DNA of 64,000 bases from the NCBI GenBank assembly GCA_017848435.1, contig JAFEHU010000076.1, forward strand, positions 1 to 64,000, in the 5' to 3' direction. Positions within the stretch are counted from its first letter, which is position 1. Every line of letters begins with the position of its first letter. This DNA comes from Burkholderiaceae bacterium (GTDB lineage Bacteria > Pseudomonadota > Gammaproteobacteria > Burkholderiales > Burkholderiaceae_C). Shown here one piece after another: positions 7,949 to 15,645 of the stretch. Position numbers and translations under genes: made by a program. The notes beneath the pieces are model-generated. The model worked only from the letters and a program-made list of their open reading frames with translations. It made no database searches and was not told where the DNA came from.

Positions 7949-10359
7949 AAAAAATCCAGGATGCTGCGTCGCTCTTCGGCGCTTGGCGGCACCTGTGCGG
8001 CGGGTGCACCCGGTGGCCGCGTGCCTGGCATGGTCGCGCCCGGGTCGTCCAGCCCGACGCTGGTGACGCCGCTGTTGTTGGCGTATTCGGTGTACAGCCA
8101 TTCACCACCCACATTGACCACACCTTGCGGCGCGGCAGGTTCTGACACCGGCACACCCTTGAGGGCTTGCGTCATGTAGCTGATCCACACCGGCAGGCTG
8201 AGGCCACCACCGGTTTCACGGTCGCCGAGTTTGCGCGGCGTGTCATAGCCCATCCACGCCACCGCCACCACGGTTTTCTGGTAGCCGGCGAACCACGCAT
8301 CGATCGAGTCGTTGGTGGTGCCAGTTTTGCCGTAAACGTCGGGCCGCTTCAACGTGGCCTGGGCACGTGCGGCGGTGCCTGAACGGGTGACCTCCTGCAG
8401 CAGGCTGGTCATGACGAAGGCGTTGCGCTCAGGAATGGCCCGCGCCGATTCGTCCAGTGCCGGCGGCTGGGAGTCAACCAGGACACGGCCTTTGTAGTCG
8501 GTCACGCGGGTGATCAGGTAGGGGTTGATGCGGTAGCCGCCGTTGGCAAACACCGCGTAGGCGGTGGCCATCTGCATGGGGGTGACAGAGCCAGCGCCCA
8601 GTGCCAGCGTCAGGTAGGCGGGGTGCTTCTCTGCGTCAAAACCGAAATGGGTGGCCCATTCCTGGGCCGTCTTGGGGCCGACCGACTGCAGCACACGGAT
8701 CGACACCATGTTTTTGGAGCGGGCCAGGCCCCGGCGCAGGCTCATTGGGCCATCGAAGGTGCCGTCGTAGTTTTTGGGCTCCCAGGGCTGGCCACCGGTC
8801 ACGCCAGCGTCAAAGAACAGCGGCGCGTCGTTGACCACGGTGGCGGGCGTGAAGCCTTTTTCCAGCGCGGCGGAATAAATGAACGGCTTGAAGCTGGAAC
8901 CGGGCTGGCGCCAGGCCTGGGTGACGTGGTTGAACTTGTTGCGTTCGTAGTCAAAGCCACCCACCAGGGCGCGCACGCTGCCGTCGCGCGGGTCAAGGGC
9001 GACAAACGCCCCTTCCACTTCTGGCATTTGTGTGATTTCCCAGGTTTTTTTGCCGACCTGCGCGACGCGGATGATGGCACCGCGCCGGATGCGGATGTTG
9101 GGCGGTGCCTTGGCCGACAGGCCGGACTGTGCCGGCTTCAGGCCCTCGCCGGTGATCTCGATGCGCTCGCCATTCTGCCGCTCGGCCACCACTTTCTGGG
9201 GCGATGCACTGAGCACGATGGCGGTCATCAGGTCGTCGCTGTCCGGGAAGTCGACCAACGCGTCGTCGACCATTTCTTCAGCCGCTTTGGCGTCGGTGGG
9301 CAGGTCGATGAACTTTTCAGGCCCGCGGTAGATTTGGCGGCGCTCGAAGTCCATGACACCGCGGCGCAGGGCCTTGTAAGCGGCGGACTGGTCTTCGGCA
9401 CGGACCGTGGTGTAGACGTTGAGCCCCCGTGTGTAGGTCTCGTCACCGTACTGTGTGAACATCATCTGGCGCACGGTTTCTGCCACGTGTTCGGCGTGCA
9501 GGCCCTGGTAGTTGTTGGTGCGGCTGCGGATGGTCAGCGGCGTGTCGCGCGCAATCAGTGCCTGTTCCTTGGTGATGAAACCGTTTTCCTCCATCCGCTC
9601 AATGATGTAGAGCTGCCGCACGCGCGCCCGGTTCGGGTTGCTGACCGGGTTGTAGGCCGATGGCGCCTTGGGCAGGCCCGCGAGCATGGCCGCCTCGGCA
9701 ATGTTGACGTCTTTCAGCGGTTTGCCGAAGTAAATCTCCGAAGCGGCGGCAAAACCATAGGCGCGCTGGCCCAGGTAGATCTGGTTCATGTAGATTTCCA
9801 GAATCTGGTCCTTGCTGAGCAGGTGTTCAAGCTTGAAGGTCAGCAGGATTTCGTAGATCTTGCGGATGTAGCTTTTCTCGGCCGACAGGTAGACGTTGCG
9901 TGCCACCTGCATCGTGATGGTCGACGCGCCCTGGCTTTTGGCGCGGCCCACATTTGCCAGACCGGCACGGATGACGCCGATGTAATCCACCCCGCCGTGG
10001 GCATAGAAACGCGCGTCCTCAATGGCGAGCACCGCCTCCTTCATGACTTTGGGAATGTCGCCTATCGGTGTCAGGCGACGACGCTCTTCGCCAAATTCAC
10101 CGATCAGCGTGCCTTCGGTTGAGTAAATCCGCATCGGCAGCTTCGGCCGGTAGTCCGACAGGTCGGTGATGTCCGGCAGGTTGGGGTAGGCCACCGCCAG
10201 CGCGGTCGCAATCACCATCAGCAGGCACAAAGCGCCCGCCACCAACAGGCCGCCAAGCCACAAGGCGATGCGCAGTGCCAGTGCCAGCCAATCCGGATAC
10301 CCTCCATTTTTGGCTTGGCGAGCCGATGAAGAAGGGGTGTCGGGCGTGTCTTTGGGCAT
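7939..10359 (-). CDS. mrcA: Penicillin-binding protein 1A
   Basis: A class A bifunctional peptidoglycan synthase of the inner membrane (806 residues). A membrane helix lies at about residues 30-57. The GT51 glycosyltransferase domain follows with EDARFYAHGGVD and the QGASTITMQ motif, then an OB-like linker. The transpeptidase domain has the active-site serine in GSSFKPF, then SKN and KTGTT, the three penicillin-binding motifs. The tail is proline-rich. It is divergent from pilM; ponA/mrcA next to pilMNOPQ is the standard proteobacterial order. A perfect TATAAT lies 26 bases before the start. Confidence 0.96.
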   Translation of the reverse strand: MPKDTPDTPSSSARQAKNGGYPDWLALALRIALWLGGLLVAGALCLLMVIATALAVAYPNLPDITDLSDYRPKLPMRIYSTEGTLIGEFGEERRRLTPIGDIPKVMKEAVLAIEDARFYAHGGVDYIGVIRAGLANVGRAKSQGASTITMQVARNVYLSAEKSYIRKIYEILLTFKLEHLLSKDQILEIYMNQIYLGQRAYGFAAASEIYFGKPLKDVNIAEAAMLAGLPKAPSAYNPVSNPNRARVRQLYIIERMEENGFITKEQALIARDTPLTIRSRTNNYQGLHAEHVAETVRQMMFTQYGDETYTRGLNVYTTVRAEDQSAAYKALRRGVMDFERRQIYRGPEKFIDLPTDAKAAEEMVDDALVDFPDSDDLMTAIVLSASPQKVVAERQNGERIEITGEGLKPAQSGLSAKAPPNIRIRRGAIIRVAQVGKKTWEITQMPEVEGAFVALDPRDGSVRALVGGFDYERNKFNHVTQAWRQPGSSFKPFIYSAALEKGFTPATVVNDAPLFFDAGVTGGQPWEPKNYDGTFDGPMSLRRGLARSKNMVSIRVLQSVGPKTAQEWATHFGFDAEKHPAYLTLALGAGSVTPMQMATAYAVFANGGYRINPYLITRVTDYKGRVLVDSQPPALDESARAIPERNAFVMTSLLQEVTRSGTAARAQATLKRPDVYGKTGTTNDSIDAWFAGYQKTVVAVAWMGYDTPRKLGDRETGGGLSLPVWISYMTQALKGVPVSEPAAPQGVVNVGGEWLYTEYANNSGVTSVGLDDPGATMPGTRPPGAPAAQVPPSAEERRSILDFFRN

Positions 10360-10384
10360 AGGTGGTCGAGCGCAAGCAAAAATG

Positions 10385-10390
10385 ATTATA
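10385..10390 (-). promoter_or_regulatory. -10 box of mrcA
   Basis: On the minus strand this is a perfect TATAAT, 26 bases upstream of the mrcA ATG, in an otherwise GC-rich 186-bp divergent region (10360-10545). No recognisable -35 accompanies it. The rest of that region shows no clear pilM promoter. Confidence 0.5.
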
Positions 10391-10545
10391 GAAACGGCCG
10401 GGGGGTGGCGTGTGCTTTACGCAACGCGGTCAGCCCCAGCGCGCGAAACCACCGCGCTACCAGAGACGCTGCTGCTAACATCTGTCCGCAGTACAAATAC
10501 ACATGAGTTGTAAGCCATTCAGTTCACACAAATGCAGGCGCTGTT

Positions 10546-11625
10546 TTGATCTCACTGAATGATTTGTTCAAAAAGGAAGCCCCGCCACTGCTGGGCTTGG
10601 ACATCAGCTCTTCCAGTGTGAAGCTGGTTGAGTTGGGTCAAATGAATTCTGGCCAGTGGGTGCTGGAGCGCTGCGCCATGGAGCTGCTGGAACGTGGCTG
10701 GATCACCGACGGCAACATTGAAAAGTTTGACGAGGTCGCCGAAGCCGTGCGGCGCGTGGTCAAGAAAAGCGGCACCAAGGTCAAAAATGTGGCCATGGCG
10801 TTGCCGGCATCGGCGGTGATCACCAAAAAAATCGTCCTGCCCAGCGGCTTGTCCGATCCTGAGCTGGAGGTGCAGGTGGAATCCGAGGCCAACCAGTACA
10901 TCCCGTTCTCGCTGGACGAAGTCAGCCTCGATTTCTGCGTGATTGGCCCGAGTGCCGGCAATGGCACCGACGTGGATGTGCTGATTGCCGCATCGCGCAA
11001 GGAAAAGGTTCAGGACCTGCAAGGCCTGGCCGAGGCGGCAGGTCTCAAGCCTGTGATCGTGGACATCGAGCCCTACGCATCGCGCCTGGCGGTTGGCCGG
11101 CTGATACACGACCTCCCAAACCATGGCGCCAACACCTTGACCGCGCTGTTTGAGGTCGGGGCCTTCACCACCAGCATGCAGGTGCTGCGCAATGACGAAC
11201 TGCTGTACGAACGCGATCAGGCCTTTGGTGGTGCGCAGCTCACCCAGTTGATCGTGCGCCAGTTTGGCATGTCGCCGGAAGAAGCCGAAAGTCGCAAACG
11301 CAGTGGTGAGTTGCCTGACGACTACGCTGCCAGCGTTTTGCGCCCATTCGTGGATGTGTTGGCCCAGGAGATCGCCCGGGCCCTGCAGTTCTTCTTCACC
11401 AGCACGCCCTACAACCAGGTGGACCAGATCCTGCTCGCAGGCGGGTCTTCGGCACTGCCCGGCCTGACGGAAGCGGTCACGCAGCAGACGTCGTTCATTT
11501 GCAAACCCGCCAACCCATTTGAGGGCATGAGCATTGGCGGCCGGGTCAGAGAGAAAAAAATGCGGCGTGAAGCGCCTTCCTACCTCACCGCCTGCGGCCT
11601 GGCCATGCGGAGGTTTGTCCAGTGA
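10546..11625 (+). CDS. pilM: Type IV pilus assembly protein PilM
   Basis: The cytoplasmic actin-like ATPase fold protein that binds the N-terminus of PilN and links the inner-membrane alignment complex to the pilus motor. It has 359 residues. The actin/FtsA-type phosphate-1 loop is GLDISSSSVKLVEL near the N-terminus, and LLAGGSSALPG is the adenosine motif near residue 300. The start is a TTG (MISLNDLFKK), the only start in this frame that fits the family N-terminus; a GCAGG stretch lies upstream. The stop overlaps the GTG of pilN (GTGA). Confidence 0.95.
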   Translation: MISLNDLFKKEAPPLLGLDISSSSVKLVELGQMNSGQWVLERCAMELLERGWITDGNIEKFDEVAEAVRRVVKKSGTKVKNVAMALPASAVITKKIVLPSGLSDPELEVQVESEANQYIPFSLDEVSLDFCVIGPSAGNGTDVDVLIAASRKEKVQDLQGLAEAAGLKPVIVDIEPYASRLAVGRLIHDLPNHGANTLTALFEVGAFTTSMQVLRNDELLYERDQAFGGAQLTQLIVRQFGMSPEEAESRKRSGELPDDYAASVLRPFVDVLAQEIARALQFFFTSTPYNQVDQILLAGGSSALPGLTEAVTQQTSFICKPANPFEGMSIGGRVREKKMRREAPSYLTACGLAMRRFVQ

Positions 11626-12224
11626 TCCTGATCAACCTGTTGCCGCACCGTGAGGCGGCCCGCAAGCGCCGGCGCGACCTGTTCAACGTGGCCCTGGGGG
11701 TGTCGGCCTTGGCGGGGCTGCTGATTTCTGGTGTGGTGTACCTGTGGTATGAAGCCCAAATTGCCAACCAGCAGGGCAAAAACGGCCTGTTGATCGCCGA
11801 AAACAAACGCATGGATGTGATCATCAAGGAAGTGGCCAACCTGCAGAACGAGATTGCAGCGCTGAAGGCCCGGCAAAAAGCGGTGGAAGACTTGCAGGCC
11901 AACCGCAATGCACCGGTGCACCTGCTGAACGAGCTTGCACGCCTGTTGCCTGACGGGGTCTACATCAATTCAATGCGGCAGAGCAACAACCTGATCACGG
12001 TGACCGGTGTGGCGCAGTCCAATGAGCGTGTGTCCGAGTTGTTGCGGAACATCGCCGGCGACAGCAGTTGGATGACACGTCCTGAACTGGTGGAAATTGT
12101 GGCGGCCAACCTCGCTTTGAACGCCCGGGACACCCGGCGCGTCGGAAATTTCACGATGCGCATGGCGCTTCGCACGAGCGAAGATGTTGAAAAAGCGGCG
12201 GCTGCAGCGTCGGCACCACGGTAA
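11622..12224 (+). CDS. pilN: Type IV pilus assembly protein PilN
   Basis: An inner-membrane alignment subunit of 200 residues. The N-terminal INLLPHRE motif is the PilM-binding peptide conserved in PilN. One membrane helix follows (about residues 22-43), then a coiled coil (about 50-90) and a periplasmic ferredoxin-like domain that pairs with PilO. The GTG start overlaps the pilM stop. The gene continues to pilO after five bases. Confidence 0.95.
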   Translation: MILINLLPHREAARKRRRDLFNVALGVSALAGLLISGVVYLWYEAQIANQQGKNGLLIAENKRMDVIIKEVANLQNEIAALKARQKAVEDLQANRNAPVHLLNELARLLPDGVYINSMRQSNNLITVTGVAQSNERVSELLRNIAGDSSWMTRPELVEIVAANLALNARDTRRVGNFTMRMALRTSEDVEKAAAAASAPR

Positions 12225-12229
12225 CACCC

Positions 12230-12895
12230 ATGGCGACCAAGAAACCCCTACCCAAGCTCAGCCTGGCGCAACGTGCCGAGCCGTTGTTGGCGCAGTTCCG
12301 CAATCTGGACCCGAAGGACCCGTCGGTTTGGCCGGACATTCCCCGTTACCTGCTCTGCGCCACGGTGGTCGCTTTCGTGGTGGGGGCTTCCTGGTTTCTG
12401 TGGCTCAGTGACTCCGACGTGGCACTTGAAGCGGAGCGGGCCAAGGAACTGGTGCTGCGCGAGGAGTACAAGAAAAAGGTCGCCCAGGTGGTGAATCTGG
12501 ACGCGCTGAAGAAGCAACGCGAACAGGTGCTGCAGTACGTGACCCAACTCGAAAAGCAGCTGCCCAGCAAGGCGGAAATGGACGCCTTGCTGTCGGACAT
12601 CAACCAGGCGGGGATTGGCCGCAACCTGCAGTTTGACCTGTTTCGCCCTGGCCAGGTGGCGGTGAAAGAGTATTACGCCGAGCTGCCGATCAGTGTGCGT
12701 GTGGTGGGCCGTTACCACGACATCGGCGCTTTTGTGGCCGACGTGGCCAACATGTCGCGCATCGTGACCCTCAGCAATTTGACCATCGTGCCGGCGAAAG
12801 ACGGGACCCTGGCCATGGACGGCACAGCCAACACCTTTCGTTATCTGGATGCCGATGAGATCGCCGCCAAGGGCCCTGCTGGAGCGAGAAAATGA
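12230..12895 (+). CDS. pilO: Type IV pilus assembly protein PilO
   Basis: The partner of PilN in the inner-membrane platform (221 residues). A short cytoplasmic N-terminus is followed by one membrane helix (about residues 42-60), a charged coiled coil rich in Lys/Glu (about 65-115), and a periplasmic domain with the GRYHDIGAFVADVANMSRIVTL segment typical of PilO, given here only as landmarks. The stop overlaps the pilP ATG (ATGA), so translation is coupled. Confidence 0.95.
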   Translation: MATKKPLPKLSLAQRAEPLLAQFRNLDPKDPSVWPDIPRYLLCATVVAFVVGASWFLWLSDSDVALEAERAKELVLREEYKKKVAQVVNLDALKKQREQVLQYVTQLEKQLPSKAEMDALLSDINQAGIGRNLQFDLFRPGQVAVKEYYAELPISVRVVGRYHDIGAFVADVANMSRIVTLSNLTIVPAKDGTLAMDGTANTFRYLDADEIAAKGPAGARK

Positions 12896-13443
12896 GTGGT
12901 ACCGGTCATCGAGCGGCGTTGCTGTTGGTCCTCGGCGGCAGCCTCACCCTGCTGGGGTGTGGCAGTTCCGAGAGCGAAGAACTGCAGCAGTGGATGACGC
13001 AGCAGCGCAACCAGGCGCAACCCAAGATCGGGACCGTGTCTGAGCCCAAGAAATACGTGCCACAGGCGTACACCCAGGAGCGCATTGTCGAGCCGTTCAA
13101 CAGCCAGAAGCTGACCCAGGCGTTGCGCCGGGAGGCGGGCTACAGCGGCAATACGGGCCTGGTGGACCCGGAGTTGCGCCGTCGCAAAGAAGCGCTGGAA
13201 GCCTTTCCACTGGACGCCGTCACGATGGTGGGCAGCCTGTTGAACAAAGGCCAGCCGGTTGCCTTGGTGCGGGTGGACAACCTGCTGTACCAGGTCCGTG
13301 CAGGCAACTACCTCGGCCAGAACTATGGCCGGATTACCCGGGTATCGGAGACGGAGCTCACGTTGCGCGAAATCGTGCAGGATGCAGCCGGTGAATGGAT
13401 TGAGCGGCTGGCCACCTTGCAGCTCCAGGAGAAATCAAAATGA
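12892..13443 (+). CDS. pilP: Type IV pilus lipoprotein PilP
   Basis: An inner-membrane-anchored lipoprotein that joins PilN/PilO to the PilQ secretin. The 183-residue protein has a lipoprotein signal with lipobox LLGC (Cys23), a flexible middle and a C-terminal HR-like beta domain (LVRVDNLLYQVRAGNYLGQNYG region, landmarks only) that binds the N domain of PilQ. It overlaps pilO and pilQ by four bases each. Confidence 0.95.
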   Translation: MSGTGHRAALLLVLGGSLTLLGCGSSESEELQQWMTQQRNQAQPKIGTVSEPKKYVPQAYTQERIVEPFNSQKLTQALRREAGYSGNTGLVDPELRRRKEALEAFPLDAVTMVGSLLNKGQPVALVRVDNLLYQVRAGNYLGQNYGRITRVSETELTLREIVQDAAGEWIERLATLQLQEKSK

Positions 13444-15578
13444 CAAAAGTTGAGCGTCTTTCGTGGCACGGCCTGTGGCGCGTGGGCTTGCTGGCGGTGG
13501 TCTGGTGTGCGTCTGTGGCAGCGCAGGCCGAGCCGCGGATCGAGTCCGTCACGGGTTCGGTACAGGGGGGCGCTGAACTGGTTCGCATCGAATTGTCGGA
13601 ACCCCTGGCCGCATCGCCCAAAGGATTTGCGATCCAGTCGCCCGCCCGCATCGCGCTGGACTTTCCCGGGGTGAGCAATGCCATGGGCCGCTCTGCGGTG
13701 GAGGTCAACCAAGGCAACCTGCGTTCTGTCAACGTTGTCCAGGCGGGTGACAGGACACGTGTGGTGCTGAACCTGAAGCAGGCCGCTGCATACACCACGC
13801 AAATCCGTGGCAAAACCCTGCTGGTGCTGCTGGAGCCAGCCGCCAATGCGGCGGCGCCAGCGCCGGGGGCACAGCACTTTGCAGAAAACCGCAACCGCGA
13901 TGTGCTGCCCTTGCGCGATCTCGACTTTCGCCGTGGCGTTGACAACACCGGTCGCGTGGTCGTGGACCTTGCCAACAACCAGGTGGGTGTGGACATCCGG
14001 CAGCAGGGCCAGACACTGGTCGTGGAGTTTCTCAAAACCTCCTTGCCCGAGGGCCTGCGCCGTCGCCTGGATGTGACCGACTTCGGCACACCGGTGCAAA
14101 CCGTGACCACGACCCAGTCGGGTGACCGGGTGCGCATGGTGATTGAGCCGCGTGGCCTGTGGGAACACAGCGCCTACCAGAGCGACAACCAGTTTGTGGT
14201 GGAAGTTCGGCCGCAGAAGGTGGACCCGTCCAAGCTGACCAAGGGCCCCAGCTACACAGGTGAAAAGCTGTCGCTGAATTTCCAGAACATCGAAGTGCGT
14301 TCGCTGTTGCAGGTGATTGCCGACTTCACCAATTTCAACATCATCACGTCCGATTCCGTGACCGGTGCCGTGACCCTCCGCCTGAAAGACGTTCCCTGGG
14401 ACCAGGCGCTGGACATCATCCTGCAGGCCAAGGGGTTGGGCATGCGCAAGACAGGCAACGTGTTGCTGGTCGCGCCCAAGGACGAACTGAACGCCAAAGA
14501 CAAGCGCGAATTCGAGGAGCGCAACGCGTTGCAAAACGTCGAGCCATTGCGCACCCAGGGATTTCAACTGAACTACACCAAGGCAGCCGCGATCGCCGCC
14601 CAGCTGGGCTCTTCATCGGGCAGTGCCGGTGGCACCACTTCGCGCATCCTGTCGCCCCGTGGCAGTGTGATTTCTGAGACGCGCACCAACCAGATTTTCG
14701 TGACCGACAACGCGTCGGTGCTGCAGCAGGTGCAGGACCTGATCTCCAAGCTCGACATCCCCATCCGGCAGGTGCTGATCGAAGCGCGCATTGTCGAGGC
14801 TTCCGACACCTTTGGCCGTTCGTTGGGTGTGCGCCTGGGCGGTTCGGATTTGCGCGCACAGCGCGGAGGCGACGGGGGCTTCCAGGTGGGCAACAGCAAC
14901 AGCCGCGTCGCATTTGGCACCAGCTACGCCAACGTGGTGGCCACGTCAGGGGCTGGGGGTGTGGTGGACTCCGTCAACAGCAATTACGTGAACTTGCCCA
15001 GTGCCGGTGCTGGCGGTTTTCCTGCTGCTGCGTTTGCCATTTCCATCTTCAATTCCGCAGCCAACCGGTTCCTGAACCTTGAGCTGTCTGCGCTGGAAGC
15101 CGATGGCAAAGGCAAGGTGGTGTCCAGCCCCCGCGTGGTCACGGCCGACCAGACGAAAGCGTTGATTGAGCAGGGCACCGAATTCCCGTTCCAGATCGCC
15201 ACCGCCAGTGGCGCCACGGCGGTGGCGTTCCGCAAAGCCAACCTCAAGCTCGAGGTCACGCCCCAGATCACCCCTGAAGGCAACATCATTCTTGACCTGG
15301 ATGTCACCAAGGACACCCGGGGTGAAACCACCGCGCAGGGCATTGCCATCAACACCAAGCACGTTCAGACCCAGGTGCTGGTCGAGAACGGCGGCACGGT
15401 AGTCATCGGTGGTATTTTCGAGCTGACCGAGAACGAAGACGAGTCGCGTGTTCCTTTGTTGGGCGACATCCCCGTGTTGGGCAACTTGTTCAAGACCCGT
15501 AACCGCACCTCCAACAAGCAGGAGCTGCTGGTTTTCATCACACCGAAAATGATCTCTGACCGCAGCTCGGTGCGTTGA
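13440..15578 (+). CDS. pilQ: Type IV pilus secretin PilQ
   Basis: The outer-membrane channel through which the pilus passes, also used for DNA uptake in competent relatives. It has 712 residues with a signal peptide to about residue 30. Two AMIN domains (about 33-260) probably bind peptidoglycan. An STN/secretin N domain starts near 275 (LSLNFQNIEVRSLLQ). The C-terminal secretin barrel contains VSSPRVVTADQ-KA-IEQG and a final LGDIPVLGNLF-TR motif. It ends the five-gene pil operon; the gap to the next gene is 67 bases, where aroK would be expected in relatives. Confidence 0.96.
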   Translation: MTKVERLSWHGLWRVGLLAVVWCASVAAQAEPRIESVTGSVQGGAELVRIELSEPLAASPKGFAIQSPARIALDFPGVSNAMGRSAVEVNQGNLRSVNVVQAGDRTRVVLNLKQAAAYTTQIRGKTLLVLLEPAANAAAPAPGAQHFAENRNRDVLPLRDLDFRRGVDNTGRVVVDLANNQVGVDIRQQGQTLVVEFLKTSLPEGLRRRLDVTDFGTPVQTVTTTQSGDRVRMVIEPRGLWEHSAYQSDNQFVVEVRPQKVDPSKLTKGPSYTGEKLSLNFQNIEVRSLLQVIADFTNFNIITSDSVTGAVTLRLKDVPWDQALDIILQAKGLGMRKTGNVLLVAPKDELNAKDKREFEERNALQNVEPLRTQGFQLNYTKAAAIAAQLGSSSGSAGGTTSRILSPRGSVISETRTNQIFVTDNASVLQQVQDLISKLDIPIRQVLIEARIVEASDTFGRSLGVRLGGSDLRAQRGGDGGFQVGNSNSRVAFGTSYANVVATSGAGGVVDSVNSNYVNLPSAGAGGFPAAAFAISIFNSAANRFLNLELSALEADGKGKVVSSPRVVTADQTKALIEQGTEFPFQIATASGATAVAFRKANLKLEVTPQITPEGNIILDLDVTKDTRGETTAQGIAINTKHVQTQVLVENGGTVVIGGIFELTENEDESRVPLLGDIPVLGNLFKTRNRTSNKQELLVFITPKMISDRSSVR

Positions 15579-15595
15579 TGGCAGACACGGCTGAA

Positions 15596-15624
15596 TTTAG
15601 ACAATCAGAATTCAAACTTTTATT
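15596..15624 (+). promoter_or_regulatory. Possible promoter of the Ig-like lipoprotein gene
   Basis: TTTAGA (15596-15601) and TTTATT (15619-15624) are separated by 17 bases, each matching consensus at 4 of 6. The region is clearly more AT-rich than the flanking genes and lies 22 bases before the ATG. Confidence 0.3.
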
Positions 15625-15645
15625 CATTCGTTTCAGGATCCGACG

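Noticed and set aside
10360-10545. A regulatory site for pilMNOPQ
   Set aside because: I looked for sigma-70 and sigma-54 boxes upstream of pilM and found no pair with correct spacing; only the mrcA -10 on the other strand is convincing.
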